Source of the DNA: Pseudomonas sessilinigenes
GTDB lineage: Bacteria; Pseudomonadota; Gammaproteobacteria; Pseudomonadales; Pseudomonadaceae
DNA length: 64,000 bases
NCBI RefSeq assembly: GCF_003850565.1
Contig: NZ_CP027706.1
Span: forward strand, 186,001 to 250,000
Direction: 5' to 3'
The position numbers and the translations under genes were made by a program. Positions 12,001-17,642 of this stretch are shown piece after piece. Numbering within the stretch: the stretch's first letter is position 1; the number at the start of each line of letters is the position of its first letter. Under the pieces are notes generated by a model that did no database searches, had not been told where the DNA came from, and saw only the letters and a program-made list of their open reading frames with translations.

Positions 12001-13494
12001 ATTGGCTCGGCACTTGCCGGTGCCTCCGCACCGTATCTGGCACAGCTCATCAAGAAAACCACGGGCGACAATACAGCCCTCAACGCCATGGCTCACGCAG
12101 TGCTGGGAGCCGCGGTAGCCCAGGCCCAAGGTAACTCGGCAATCGCGGGCGCCGCGGGAGCGGCAGGTGGAGAGCTGGCAGCTCGATTGATCACCCAGCA
12201 GTTGTACGGCACCAGCGATACCAGCTCCCTCAGCGAAGAACAAAAGCAGACAGTGGCCGCGCTATCGACGTTAGCCGCTGGGCTCGCGGGGGGAATTGCC
12301 AAGGGCGATAGCGCGGGTGCTATTGCAGGTGCTGGGGCTGGCAAGAATGCTGTGGAGAACAACTTATTAGCGAATAAGTACGGCGTCGACAAGTTGAATG
12401 AAGCCAGCTTGGTAGCGCTTCATGAAAAACTGGTGGCCGCAAAAATCGGCGGTATGAACGACTTGCAGGACAAGTTTTCTGCCTGTGCTGGAGATGGAGG
12501 TTGTGAGCGTGCGGTACGCAATGAGTACCGGCAGCGGGAAAAAGAGTCTGGAGAAAACCTGGTTGCGTTGTATCAGGCAGGAGGACTAAGCCAAGAGGAG
12601 TTGAATCTTCTTTTTGGAAAATATGCACGCATCATGATGGAGGGTGCGAAAGAAGGGCAATTGAGTTCGGGTTGGGGCGGGATTCTTGGAGATATCTATA
12701 CCCTCAACGGAAATGACTGGACTCCAATTGGAACCATCAGCAACCCGTATCTGGCTCTAGTCAGAAGCAGTGAGCAGATTGCCGAGTGGAAAAAGCAGGG
12801 TTTAAGTGACGAAAAAATTCGTGAGCTATCTCTTAAGGACGGTGTTATCAGTTCGGTCCTGGCTCCCGTAGATGTTAATGGTGTCACGAACCTACTAAAT
12901 AATGGCGCCTCAAAGGAGGAGCTCATCCGGTTTGCCATGATTGCCGCTTTTGGCAGGGCGGCCAGTGGTAGCAGTAAGCTTTCAAAGGTTACAGACGGAT
13001 CGAGTGGATCTGGGGGGAATGTAGGACCTACACTTCCAAAGAATTTTAACGAGTCAGTCCTCGGCCATAACACCCAGATCGGCGTTAGAAACAGTAAAGC
13101 GGGTACGATTTCCGGTGCTCACAACAGAGATGCGTTTCTGGAATCGATCGAGTTAACAGGTGCAAAAATCACCAATAAAATCACAGATGCCCGTTTTCCT
13201 GGCCTTATTGAATATAGCTATCAGTTACCTAGAACTAATACTAAGCGTGAATTAATAGGTGGGTATAAGCCTGTGTCCACAAAAACAACTTACGATCCAA
13301 GGGTTTTACCAGATGATAAAGTGGCTGACATGTCTAGTCGTGCGGCAATCCAAGCTGATGCTATATTCAAAGCAAAACCGAATGAGAGAGAGGCTAGCAT
13401 TAAAATTGATGGCTACTATTTTCAGGTAACACGTAATAGCAGAACTGGAGAAATAACAAACTCTTTCATAACTATCCCTCCTAGGACTAAGTAA
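79..13494 (+). CDS. cdiA: CdiA: giant contact-dependent growth inhibition exoprotein (TPS/filamentous haemagglutinin family)
   Basis: This 4,471-residue two-partner-secretion exoprotein would form a cell-surface filament and deliver its C-terminal toxin into neighbouring bacteria. Residues 1-50 form an extended signal peptide. About 45-310 are the TPS domain, with NPNL and NPYG motifs. About 350-2450 hold dozens of FHA repeats of the LDN-x-GG-x-L/I-x-S type. About 2480-2990 form a non-repetitive middle region (receptor-binding/Tyr-Pro-like). About 3000-3840 are a second FHA block. The pretoxin region follows, with VENN at 4092-4095. Residues 4314-4471 are the variable toxin, where base composition drops sharply in G+C. 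The toxin contains GAHNRDAF (His4348) and a KIDGYYFQV segment, loosely resembling EndoU/BECR-fold ribonucleases; this is a tentative reading. The stop codon overlaps the immunity gene by one base. The CDI assignment is secure; the toxin activity is inferred. Confidence 0.93.
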   Translation: MDVRQFAFLARQPSAALQSRDSFWGLSKRGLAFILANVMFWQPLVVMADGIVVNGSGTTLGQAGNGVPVVNIAAPNGGGLSHNKFSDYNVGQQGVILNNATDRTQSTQLGGIILGNPNLGGRAANVILNEVNGGSPSQLKGYTEVAGQSAHVIVANPYGVTCNGCGFINTPKTTLTTGKPVIENGQLQRYQVDQGSVAIEGAGLNASNIDQFEIITRSAKVNAQIQARHLALVTGANDVDAQTLKATARAANPADAPQLAIDSSALGGMYAGAIKLVGTEAGVGVKLDGKLIASGGDIQLDANGQLRMAQVTADKGAVAIKAQGLETQGAVYAGTELKVETQGDLHNRNNLVARDRITLTSGGALNNQGIIEAGVNADNSRNAQGDLSLSAQSLNNAGKSLVASRDVSVTTTQTLDNQGGTLSGQRQVTVNAGTLDNRHQGRVLSAGNTDLTAGQLLNTQGGLVNSGANLNAQVGRVDNSGGELSTPGNLTLQVTSLDNVAGLASAGQHLRLDASGTLNNRTGQLTSLQTLELKAAKVDNNAGRIASNQTLNASVSGLEQGNGGRLTSTTELTLDLNHGHLDNQGGLINAPRLALKNLDSVDNRHGEISSAQAFTLMARSLDNSHGKLLANQALTLRLDQALVNVEGLIFATGLDAQAASLDNHDGVLTSKADLALGLADAANNQGGEISSLGTTRIKGTRLDNGDGQVSGDAALDITLSGALDNRKGMLGSALSLDLNAASLDNREGGSLVSDGRLNAHLQGLLDNQQGTINAKGALEVQASRLDNRHGSLDGKDLLTLRADALDNRTGKLRAQQKLQLDVEQLDNRQQGLLHSLAALSFKGAHLDNRGGLLSAAGPLRLEAASLDNGTGRISSKSTLVAQLTRVLNQHGELVAEGDLELSGASLDNREGGLVGGTKALKLDVAQVDNRGGEISSSQGLTLHGTRLDNSDSGKLLAGTDLGLHMSQVLNQNQGLLFSKGTANLTGQTLDNTRGRLVAQQGLDIGLDHALDNLQGQISSEGLLNARVGNLDNTDGKLSSVGALELASSAALVNRNGSITTDAGLLIHSQDLDNSQQGLLSGKGATRIDTGILDNTQGGKLVSGDSLELKATQLSNGQGSRIASEGALDASVSGFDQQGGELFSKSALTLDLNQGRLTNHKGLINAPLLVLKNLAEVDNQDGEISSAQAFTLAARSLDNGSGKLISQQGLTLRIEQALSNLKGLVSAKTLDLHSQSLDNGAGLISSRGTQLLKVDTRLLNQDGTVIADERLELQAAGVDNRKGQVSGKAEVVARIASLDNQGGQLVAGNTLLLRGDSLDNRQGGLVGATQGLQLTVAAMDNRGGELSSRADVTLGGSHLDNGDGGKVLSEGRLALVVAQVLNRNKGLLSGKAGLGLDGSHLDNTDGLLLTQQDLKVRLQGDLDNRQGLISAEGNLTLEGQALDNRRGSVSSAQALTLEQRGDVLNQQGEIVTDGALLLGSAGLDNRNAGNISAKGAAHVVTTAVDNSQNGRLNSGANLTLKTGRLTNQDGGRVASAGALDASLTGLDQQGGQLFSNTALTLDLGQGPLNNHKGLINAPLLVLKNLGQVNNQGGEISSAQAFTLAAQNLDNSNGKVLSNQALTLRIDQALGNLKGLIAAAALDVRAASLDNSGGTLTSRGDLDLQLAGALNNSQQGLINATGSLNLDSSAVDNRGGSLLGGAIAVDLGNATGDVNNDDGLISTDGQLRITHLRDLSNRRGEVSSHQSLELAARKLDNSAGKLISNQQLNLTAQGLDNQGGLVSGWQGLSANLGSLDNRNLGTLSSRSGALDAQVSGDLQNSGAGALVSQKALTVAAANLDNSNGGILSSGAGQSLNVSGLLSNAQGGLIDSGATLVLNAMTLGNASGTINAQQALSLNATRLDNSHGSLVGNAAVTLDLLGNLDNTQGKLASGGPLRIERAGQIDNQGGQLASQGLLKLFAAGLDNRNRGTVAANEQLTLHVDGALHNSGDGLIYSQNAAIDLRAASLANAKGTLQSQGALDLTTGDIDNQGGHLVAKAGDLTLAAGALDNRGGVLSSLQGALTANLDGVLKNGYDLNDKRQGGVIQAQRLSLRALAGIDNYGGRISAQSDDALISTGDFDNRNGGLYAKGLVKVSGGNFDNSGDQDGQIAGRQIDLDLSGALNNRLGIIESDSTLAIKAASLDNQAGQLRALGTSGSTRFEIGGQFDNRNGTLESANTDLSLGVGSFLNGGGSLLHVGRGTFDIATANVTGAGGSIVTRGGLTLNADSWNNSNVIQAGRLTVNVGQFSQSASGQLLASEALVGSGGNWSNDGLIASDASLSLNLNGAYSGSGRVSSRGTLGLTAGQLDLNSAASIAGGGDTSVSVAGQLNNAGRLTSAARLDLVAGGIANQGTLGAGGDLVLTTGALVNDHGLVFSGGDMGLRVESLTNSYADVYSLGNLAIDRDGKGTLANRIVNRSGSLQSDGSMALAASTIENVRAVLKTDNKGIYTARIGEIACIKGVNAGDCGGKRNHVWEVVQRDKFEVTEASAASSITAGANLTIKGGDLLNQSSTIAAGGGLVATVNNLTNSGIETGETETTRVFRSQRTKNAGSWYNVASAVTNKYWFQSAGYNPNDLGGLEGALAGFIGMTEAELPQFGKSVKIAGGDQSYAAVMQAGGAVNINAGNGIDNSVVRPGYTYIGSGARTNTDAPGTTFATRITLNQQLPPDLAQQQVNPLALPGFSLPTGKNGLFRLSGQSGSTPATTAPQSWTMGGASLSSTQRQQGQAAPQVRDINMADTAQVTARSADLNAVAPVLAQVGGEARVVDSSLPATGTVPGPVLPGRSTADAGISQPATLNGQSQMPVSVERVQGLPDSSVRSNPHKYLIETNPVLTDLKQFMSSDYLLSNLGYNPDDSAKRLGDGFYEQKLIQQAVTARTGQRFINGQDTDEKLFKYLMDNAIKSKQQLNLAVGVSLTSEQVAALTHDIVWLENAEVNGEQVLVPVLYLAHSNNRLAPNGALIAGSDVNLIAGQDLNNVGTLRATNNLSAQAGQNLVNSGLVEAGNRLDLLAGNNLVNKAGGIIAGRDVNLTATRGDVLNERTLTSHQSSNGSYAQQRDFVDNAARVEAANNLVINAGRDLNNNGGVLKSGADTSLKAGRDVNLSAVEQVVSNDRGTRYNDLSVTQNGSSLQSGRDLAISAGRDITAIASQIEAKRDVTMSATENLNLVSAANEQHSASKTKKVTSQEDHVQQVSTTLAAGGNVTLKAGEDLQLIASRVTAGNEAYLYAVGDVNLDAAQNSDYSYYRKTKTSSSGLSSTQKTRIDSSSSTTQEGSSVSGDKVVVRAGQDIGVTASNVVSTQSTSLVAGRNVAIDSATQTSEESHSTSKKKSGLLSSGGIGFTLGSSSLQNTSTSSSENAKVSTIGSVLGNVDIQAGKDLGIKGSDVVAGKDINLVGQNVSILAAENHNRSEQTSKSKTSGLTLALSGTVGSAIDTAYQTTKQAKEEDDSRLSALQGIKAGLTGIQAWQAAQQNGGMNADNVGQFVGISLSLGSQKSSSKQTQEQTVSQGSSLNAGGSLSILATGKESLGSDGDINVHGSKLQAAKDLKLVANRDINLDAAANTQRLDGKNSSSGGAVGASIGFGSSGAGLSIFANGNKGTGNEKGNGTTWTETTLDAGNHASLVSGRDATLKGAQVNADKITANVGRDLTLQSLQDTDNYKSKQSNVSAGASFTIGTMTGSGSLSVSQSKIDSKYQSVQEQTGLFAGKGGYQVEVGKHTQLDGSVIASTAEADKNRLSTGTLGWSDLKNKADYTSQIQSASVSSGNGGTDGFISNMPSGTLIAYNHSGSASGTTSSAISNGTLEIRDPSLQKQDVTTLSHDVEHANGSISPIFDKEKEQKRLRQVQLIGEIGTQVTDIVRTEGQLKADKDASDELEKLGIHRPGKNASKEEVDNYQQKLIATDAYQRIMGKYGTGGDYQRVAQAVTAALQGLAGGDIGSALAGASAPYLAQLIKKTTGDNTALNAMAHAVLGAAVAQAQGNSAIAGAAGAAGGELAARLITQQLYGTSDTSSLSEEQKQTVAALSTLAAGLAGGIAKGDSAGAIAGAGAGKNAVENNLLANKYGVDKLNEASLVALHEKLVAAKIGGMNDLQDKFSACAGDGGCERAVRNEYRQREKESGENLVALYQAGGLSQEELNLLFGKYARIMMEGAKEGQLSSGWGGILGDIYTLNGNDWTPIGTISNPYLALVRSSEQIAEWKKQGLSDEKIRELSLKDGVISSVLAPVDVNGVTNLLNNGASKEELIRFAMIAAFGRAASGSSKLSKVTDGSSGSGGNVGPTLPKNFNESVLGHNTQIGVRNSKAGTISGAHNRDAFLESIELTGAKITNKITDARFPGLIEYSYQLPRTNTKRELIGGYKPVSTKTTYDPRVLPDDKVADMSSRAAIQADAIFKAKPNEREASIKIDGYYFQVTRNSRTGEITNSFITIPPRTK
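1792..4985 (+). repeat. Three copies of a long supermodule inside cdiA
   Basis: Beyond the short FHA repeats, a block of about 75-80 codons recurs three times, starting near 1792, 3517 and 4750. Each copy has LTLDL, then a GLINAP-x-L-x-LKNL stretch, then GEISSAQAFTL, then an ALTLR/GLTLR strand, and ends near GL. The second and third copies also share the preceding GALDAS/DQQGG segment. Spacings of 1,725 and 1,233 bases indicate duplication of multi-repeat units. Confidence 0.75.
12118..13017 (+). repeat. Pretoxin repeat, copy A (parent copy inside cdiA)
   Basis: These 900 bases encode the conserved pretoxin region of CdiA, including VENN. They recur almost unchanged at 16228-17127 and partly at 14039-14444. 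The match ends exactly after the run GGATCTGGGGGG, just before the variable toxin. By eye there are only about seven substitutions between this copy and the 16.2-kb copy. Confidence 0.92.
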
Positions 13495-13874
13495 TGAGTA
13501 GCTTGTTTTGGCTTGAAGAACTCAAAAATTCATTTGCCTCTACGGGTTTAAATTATGAAGACCTTTATGAGGTAATAAAGTCTTCTGTAGATAGGGGCAG
13601 AATTAATTTTCCTGCGTTTATCTATGAGGCTTCGAAGGGTTTTGGTTTCTCTGTCGCGGAGGGATATTTCTATTCTCTTGATCAAGATTGGGATGATCCT
13701 GAAGAATTCAATGAGGTCAGTTTTTTTCTGGGAGAAGCGGAAACTTCAAGTATGCCTGTGGCTGAGTATGTCTTCTTGATGAAGATTGCAGCTGACGTTT
13801 ACTCTTCTTTCTTTCCTGAACAAAGGGATAGTGTTCTACGTTCCGCTAATAAGCTAGAGGAACGTTACTCATAG
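13494..13874 (+). CDS. cdiI: CdiI: immunity protein for the CdiA toxin
   Basis: This 126-residue acidic protein starts one base inside the cdiA stop codon (TAATG), so it is translationally coupled to the toxin. That placement and size are typical of CDI immunity proteins, which bind and neutralise the incoming toxin of sibling cells. It resembles the proteins usually annotated as ribonuclease-toxin CdiI, from memory only. There is no signal peptide or membrane segment, so it acts in the cytoplasm. The gene is A+T-rich like the toxin tip, consistent with the two moving together as a module. Confidence 0.85.
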   Translation: MSSLFWLEELKNSFASTGLNYEDLYEVIKSSVDRGRINFPAFIYEASKGFGFSVAEGYFYSLDQDWDDPEEFNEVSFFLGEAETSSMPVAEYVFLMKIAADVYSSFFPEQRDSVLRSANKLEERYS

Positions 13875-14038
13875 GGTGAAAAAATGAGAGAGAGGTTTAC
13901 TATGTGCTCTAGATAACTCGAATGGTTAACCTGCCTAGGCTAAAAAAATACCAGTTTTTGAGAGGATTTTTACAATGCCTTAGAGCATGTTTGATAATTA
14001 TTAGTTTGTCTCTCTTAGAATGACTGGGCGGCTCATTT

Positions 14039-14444
14039 ATTTTGGAAAGTATGCACGCATCCTGATGGAGGGTGCGAAAGAAAGGCAGTTGAATTCGGGC
14101 TGGGACGGGATTCTTGGCAATGTTTATATCCTCAACGGAAATGACTGGACTTCCATTGGAACCATCAGCAACCCGTATCTGGCTCTGGTCAGAAGCAGTG
14201 AGCAGATTGCCGAGTGGAAAAGCAGGGTTTAAGTGACGAAAAAATTCGTGAGCTATCTCTTAAGGACGGTGTTATCAGTTCGGTCCTGGCTCCCGTAGAT
14301 GTTAATGGTGTCACGAACCTACTAAATAATGGCGCCTCGAAGGAGGAGCTCGTCCGGTTTGCCATGATTGCCGCTTTTGGCAGGGCGGCCAGTGGTAGCA
14401 GTAAGCTTTCAAAGGTTACAGACGGATCGAGTGGATCTGGGGGG
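14039..14444 (+). repeat. Pretoxin repeat, copy C (partial, mosaic)
   Basis: It corresponds to cdiA bases of about 12612-13017. The first 110-120 bases carry about ten substitutions relative to cdiA, while the rest (about 14150-14444) is nearly identical apart from a single-base deletion in an A run. That change in divergence points to a gene-conversion border near 14150. Confidence 0.85.
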
Positions 14445-14780
14445 CAAGCGGCAAAAGCAAACATAAATATTGCTAAGGACTTTATTAGTAAACCTCAGTC
14501 CATCTGGGGGCGTTCGGCAGATGAAATAGCAAATGACTTCAGAGCCGCCGGCTATGAGATAAATGTGCGTCAATCTACTCGTGGTTCTGGTCAGGCTCTA
14601 ATTGTGGAGGTAAAAGGGCATCCCCAAATTTCGCAAATCCAGGTTCACCCTGGTGGAGGTCAGCATGAAGGAGCTTATTATAAAGTCTCTACGACAACAG
14701 AGGGGACTATAAAGGTAGTTGATCCTTCTACTTATAAGCCGACTCCAGGAGAGAAGGCTAAGATTGTTTTTGGAGGTTAG
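14039..14780 (+). pseudogene. Orphan cdiA C-terminal module 1 (frameshifted pretoxin plus unrelated toxin domain)
   Basis: Bases 14039-14444 copy the end of the cdiA pretoxin region, corresponding to about 12612-13017. A different toxin of roughly 110 residues follows. One A is missing from an A5 run at about 14216-14221, splitting the reading frame: the first part stops at 14232 and the second continues from a GTG at 14214. No secretion region is present, so the module is silent unless recombined onto cdiA. The toxin part has GRSADEIANDF, VEVKGHP, a Gly-rich HPGGGQHEGAYYK motif and a KVVDPSTYKPT tail. It looks like a small nuclease-type polymorphic toxin, but I do not recognise the family. 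Confidence 0.8.
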
Positions 14781-14784
14781 TTTT

Positions 14785-15147
14785 ATGTTGTCTAAGTTAA
14801 AGTGGATAATTCAAGCTTTGGCTGTTCCAGCAGCTGAGCAGGTGCGTCTATTTCCGGGCTTTGTTAATGTTGCAGACGAACTTGCATTGATTTGGGAAGA
14901 GGTCTTAGATGGTCGTGAGTTTTGGGAGTCTATGGTGTCTGCAGATATTGTCTTAGCAGTTCGAAAACTAGACGATAAAATTTTATCTATTAGTGGCGAG
15001 TCTAATTCGCAAATTTGGGCTGAGAAGGCTTTGTATGAGTCTAACCACTGGGAGGAAATAAGAGGGCTGGCTGTAGTGGTGGCTGAAAAGATGAACTGGC
15101 CTATTAATTCGCCTGGAGCCGCTGAAGGTATCTATATCGGGCCATAA
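14785..15147 (+). CDS. Putative immunity protein of orphan module 1
   Basis: This 120-residue protein starts 4 bases after the end of the module-1 toxin, with TGGAGG ten bases upstream of the chosen ATG. An ORF reading further upstream overlaps the toxin and is less likely. It has no signal peptide, is acidic and Trp-rich, and is A+T-rich in codon use. Its position directly behind a toxin domain is the only basis for the immunity call. It appears intact although its toxin partner is frameshifted. Confidence 0.7.
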   Translation: MLSKLKWIIQALAVPAAEQVRLFPGFVNVADELALIWEEVLDGREFWESMVSADIVLAVRKLDDKILSISGESNSQIWAEKALYESNHWEEIRGLAVVVAEKMNWPINSPGAAEGIYIGP

Positions 15148-15161
15148 AGGGAAATTGCTGT

Positions 15162-15667
15162 GCGGCAAAAGGAACTGCAACGGTTAGAAGTGAGTTGACT
15201 CCTGTATTTAAGGGCGCTGATACAGGCTTAAATTCAATTAATCCCGTTGTCTCCAACAATAGAGGCAGGATTCAGGGGCAGGGTCTTGATCCAGACAAAG
15301 GAAAGTTTGTGTTGCATGAAAGTCAGGCGGTAGTTTAGTTGGAGAAGTCCTTGAGTGGGCCCTGAAAAGGGTTGACCCACTGATGGTGTCAGGACAGAAG
15401 AACCCCGATTTCGTGTTTGTTGATGGTCCTTATGCAGGTAAAACTGTGGACTTCATGTGGACTGATGCTGCCAAGTCTGGGCAGATAAACCAGTTTTTCT
15501 CCAATAATGCTGTGCAAAACCAACGGCAGCTAATTCTTCATGTTGAAAAGGCTGATATTGTTCCGCTGGACTATAGAAATTTAACCCCCGCCAACCAAAA
15601 TATGGTTAATTCATGGATTAAGGGGCTCGCTCCTGAGCAACAGAGCAAGATTCTTATTTTGAGGTGA
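15162..15667 (+). pseudogene. Orphan toxin module 2: inactivated copy of the module-3 toxin
   Basis: The DNA is clearly homologous to the toxin part of the 16.2-17.6 kb module (17133-17634) but begins right at the toxin boundary without pretoxin sequence. It is dead: a CAA codon of the intact copy is TAG here (about 15337), and one base has been lost near 15355-15365, shifting the frame. The last 94 codons (from about 15383) are still open and retain NPDFVFVDGPYAGKTVDF and the KADIVPLDYR segment. The end, TTGAGGTGA, is followed 4 bases later by an intact immunity gene. Confidence 0.8.
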
Positions 15668-15671
15668 TTTT

Positions 15672-16037
15672 ATGGCGATGTTTATTTCTATTGGGGAAGG
15701 TGGTGGGCCGCCAGGTGCTGGGTGGTCCACTTCTGGCGGGGTTTTTGACTGTGTTGTTGAAGCCACAAGAAAATTATTCAAAGATGACGAACATTGCTGC
15801 CTGAAAGCAATATATACGCCTCTTGATGAGCAGGGGCAGAACTTTATTGTTTTGGATTATGTGGATGTGAGTTGCTTTAACCTGTTTTATTCTTATTGCA
15901 ATAGGGCGATGGAAGAGTTCCCTCTTTCAGAAAGGGCAAAGATTGTTCCTGAAAGCCACATTCCTGGAATTCTATGGAACTGGTCAGAGGTTCTAAGGAG
16001 CATGAGGGAAGACCCTAGATATAGAGAGTCGCTGTAA
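15672..16037 (+). CDS. Immunity protein of orphan module 2 (paralogue of the module-3 immunity protein)
   Basis: This 121-residue protein is strongly similar along its whole length to the product of 17643-17993. Shared segments include SGGVFDC, EATRKLFKDDE, YTPLDEQGQ, CFNLFYSYC and MREDPRY. It begins with a Met-x-Met-x-Ile-Ser-Ile-Gly-Glu-Gly motif and carries a four-residue Gly/Pro insertion near residue 12 relative to its paralogue. Its toxin is broken, so this looks like an immunity gene kept after toxin loss. No membrane segment is seen, and a strong terminator follows. Confidence 0.78.
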   Translation: MAMFISIGEGGGPPGAGWSTSGGVFDCVVEATRKLFKDDEHCCLKAIYTPLDEQGQNFIVLDYVDVSCFNLFYSYCNRAMEEFPLSERAKIVPESHIPGILWNWSEVLRSMREDPRYRESL

Positions 16038-16039
16038 AT

Positions 16040-16073
16040 AAGAAACCCCAGCAATGAGCTGGGGCTTTTTCTT
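16040..16073 (+). terminator. Rho-independent terminator behind the module-2 immunity gene
   Basis: A perfect 13-base stem (AAGAAACCCCAGC pairing with GCTGGGGCTTTTTCTT, allowing for the T run) surrounds a 5-base loop AATGA and ends in TTTTTCTT. It starts three bases after the immunity stop codon. Confidence 0.85.
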
Positions 16074-16102
16074 GTCTGCGATTTACCGCTGCCGCGCTCG
16101 CT

Positions 16103-16228
16103 TCACTCCGCCGTAATCACCAAACAGCCCTTCATCACCCGCACTTTCACGCGCTCGTTCACTTCAAACCCCGCCTGGCGTAACCACAGCCCGCGTAACC
16201 TGATCCAGGGCACGGGGCAGGCGGTAAG
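16103..16228 (-). pseudogene. C-terminal remnant of a SymE-like toxin gene
   Basis: Read on the minus strand, 41 codons stay open and end with TGA at 16103. They encode the typical SymE end: a Pro-Trp-Ile-Arg-Leu-Arg-Gly-x-Trp-Leu segment, QAGFEV, then VKVRVMKGCLVIT and AE. SymE-type proteins are small toxins with an AbrB-like fold, and their genes often sit beside rhs/CDI loci. The 5' half is missing because the duplicated cdiA pretoxin segment begins exactly where homology ends (about 16221-16228). It is therefore a truncated relic. Confidence 0.72.
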
Positions 16229-17127
16229 CCCAGGCCCAAGGTAACTCGGCAATAGCGGGCGCCGCAGGAGCGGCAGGTGGAGAGCTGGCAGCTCGATTGA
16301 TCACCCAGCAGTTGTACGGCACCAGCGATACCAGCTCCCTCAGCGAAGAACAAAAGCAGACAGTGGCCGCGCTATCGACGTTAGCCGCTGGGCTCGCGGG
16401 GGGAATTGCCAAGGGCGATAGCGCGGGTGCTATTGCGGGTGCTGGGGCTGGCAAGAATGCTGTGGAGAACAACTTATTAGCGAATAAGTACGGCGTCGAC
16501 AAGTTGAATGAAGCCAGCTTGGTAGCGCTTCATGAAAAACTGGTGGCCGCAAAAATCGGCGGTATGAACGACTTGCAGGACAAGTTTTCTGCCTGTGCTG
16601 GAGATGGAGGTTGTGAGCGTGCGGTACGCAATGAGTACCGGCAGAGGGAAAAAGAGTCTGGAGAAAACCTGGTTGCGTTGTATCAGGCAGGAGGACTAAG
16701 CCAAGAGGAGTTGAATCTTCTTTTTGGAAAATATGCACGCATCATGATGGAGGGTGCGAAAGAAGGGCAATTGAGTTCGGGTTGGGGCGGGATTCTTGGA
16801 GATATCTATACCCTCAACGGAAATGACTGGACTCCCATTGGAACCATCAGCAACCCGTATCTGGCTCTGGTCAGAAGCAGTGAGCAGATTGCCGAGTGGA
16901 AAAAGCAGGGTTTAAGTGACGAAAAAATTCGTGAGCTATCTCTTAAGGACGGTGTTATCAGTTCGGTCCTGGCTCCCGTAGATGTTAATGGTGTCACGAA
17001 CCTACTAAATAATGGCGCCTCAAAGGAGGAGCTCATCCGGTTTGCCATGATTGCCGCTTTTGGCAGGGCGGCCAGTGGTAGCAGTAAGCTTTCAAAGGTT
17101 ACAGACGGATCGAGTGGATCTGGGGGG
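16228..17127 (+). repeat. Pretoxin repeat, copy B
   Basis: It matches 12118-13017 with a constant offset of 4,110 bases and only about seven substitutions by eye. Homology begins within the truncated SymE relic and stops after GGATCTGGGGGG, where the toxin sequences diverge. It provides a 900-base substrate for recombination with cdiA. Confidence 0.92.
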
Positions 17128-17634
17128 CAAGCGACAAAAGGACCTGCAACGCCTGGACGTGAGTTGACTCCTGTATTTAAGGATACTGATACAGGCTTAA
17201 ATGCAATTAATCCCATCGTCTCTAACAATAGAGGTAGGATTCAGGAGCTGGGTCTTGATCCAGACAAAGGAAAGCTTGCGTTGCATGAAGGTCAGGCGGC
17301 AGTTCAATTGGGGAACTCCCTGGGTGGAACCCTGAAAAGGGTTGACCCACCAACAGTACCAGGACAGAAGAACCCCGACTTCGTGTTTGTTGATGGGCCT
17401 TATGCAGGAAAGACTGTGGATTTTATGTGGACTGATGGCACAAGGTCTGCTCAGATAAATAAATTCTTCTCAAATAATGCCTCTCAAAATCAGAAACAAC
17501 TAGTTGATCAAATAGGGAAGGCAGACATTGTTCCGCTAGACTATAGGGATTTAACCCCTGTTAACCAAAGCATGGTTAATTTATGGATAAAGAATCTTAC
17601 TCATGAACAGCAGATCAAGATTCTTATTTTTTGA
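16228..17634 (+). pseudogene. Orphan cdiA C-terminal module 3 (open pretoxin-toxin frame without start or secretion region)
   Basis: The frame is open from the repeat border to 17634, but the only upstream starts are weak in-frame codons (for example TTG at 16297), so expression on its own is doubtful. Bases 16228-17127 duplicate the cdiA pretoxin region, including VENN. About 165 residues of a different toxin follow. The toxin shows a pattern reminiscent of the restriction-endonuclease-like (PD-D/E-xK) CdiA tips: a Glu in HEGQAAVQL, NPDFVFVDG, GKTVDF, then Gln plus KADIVPLDYR. This is a motif reading, not an alignment. The module looks ready to replace the cdiA tip by homologous recombination. 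Confidence 0.78.
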
Positions 17635-17642
17635 GGTGACCC

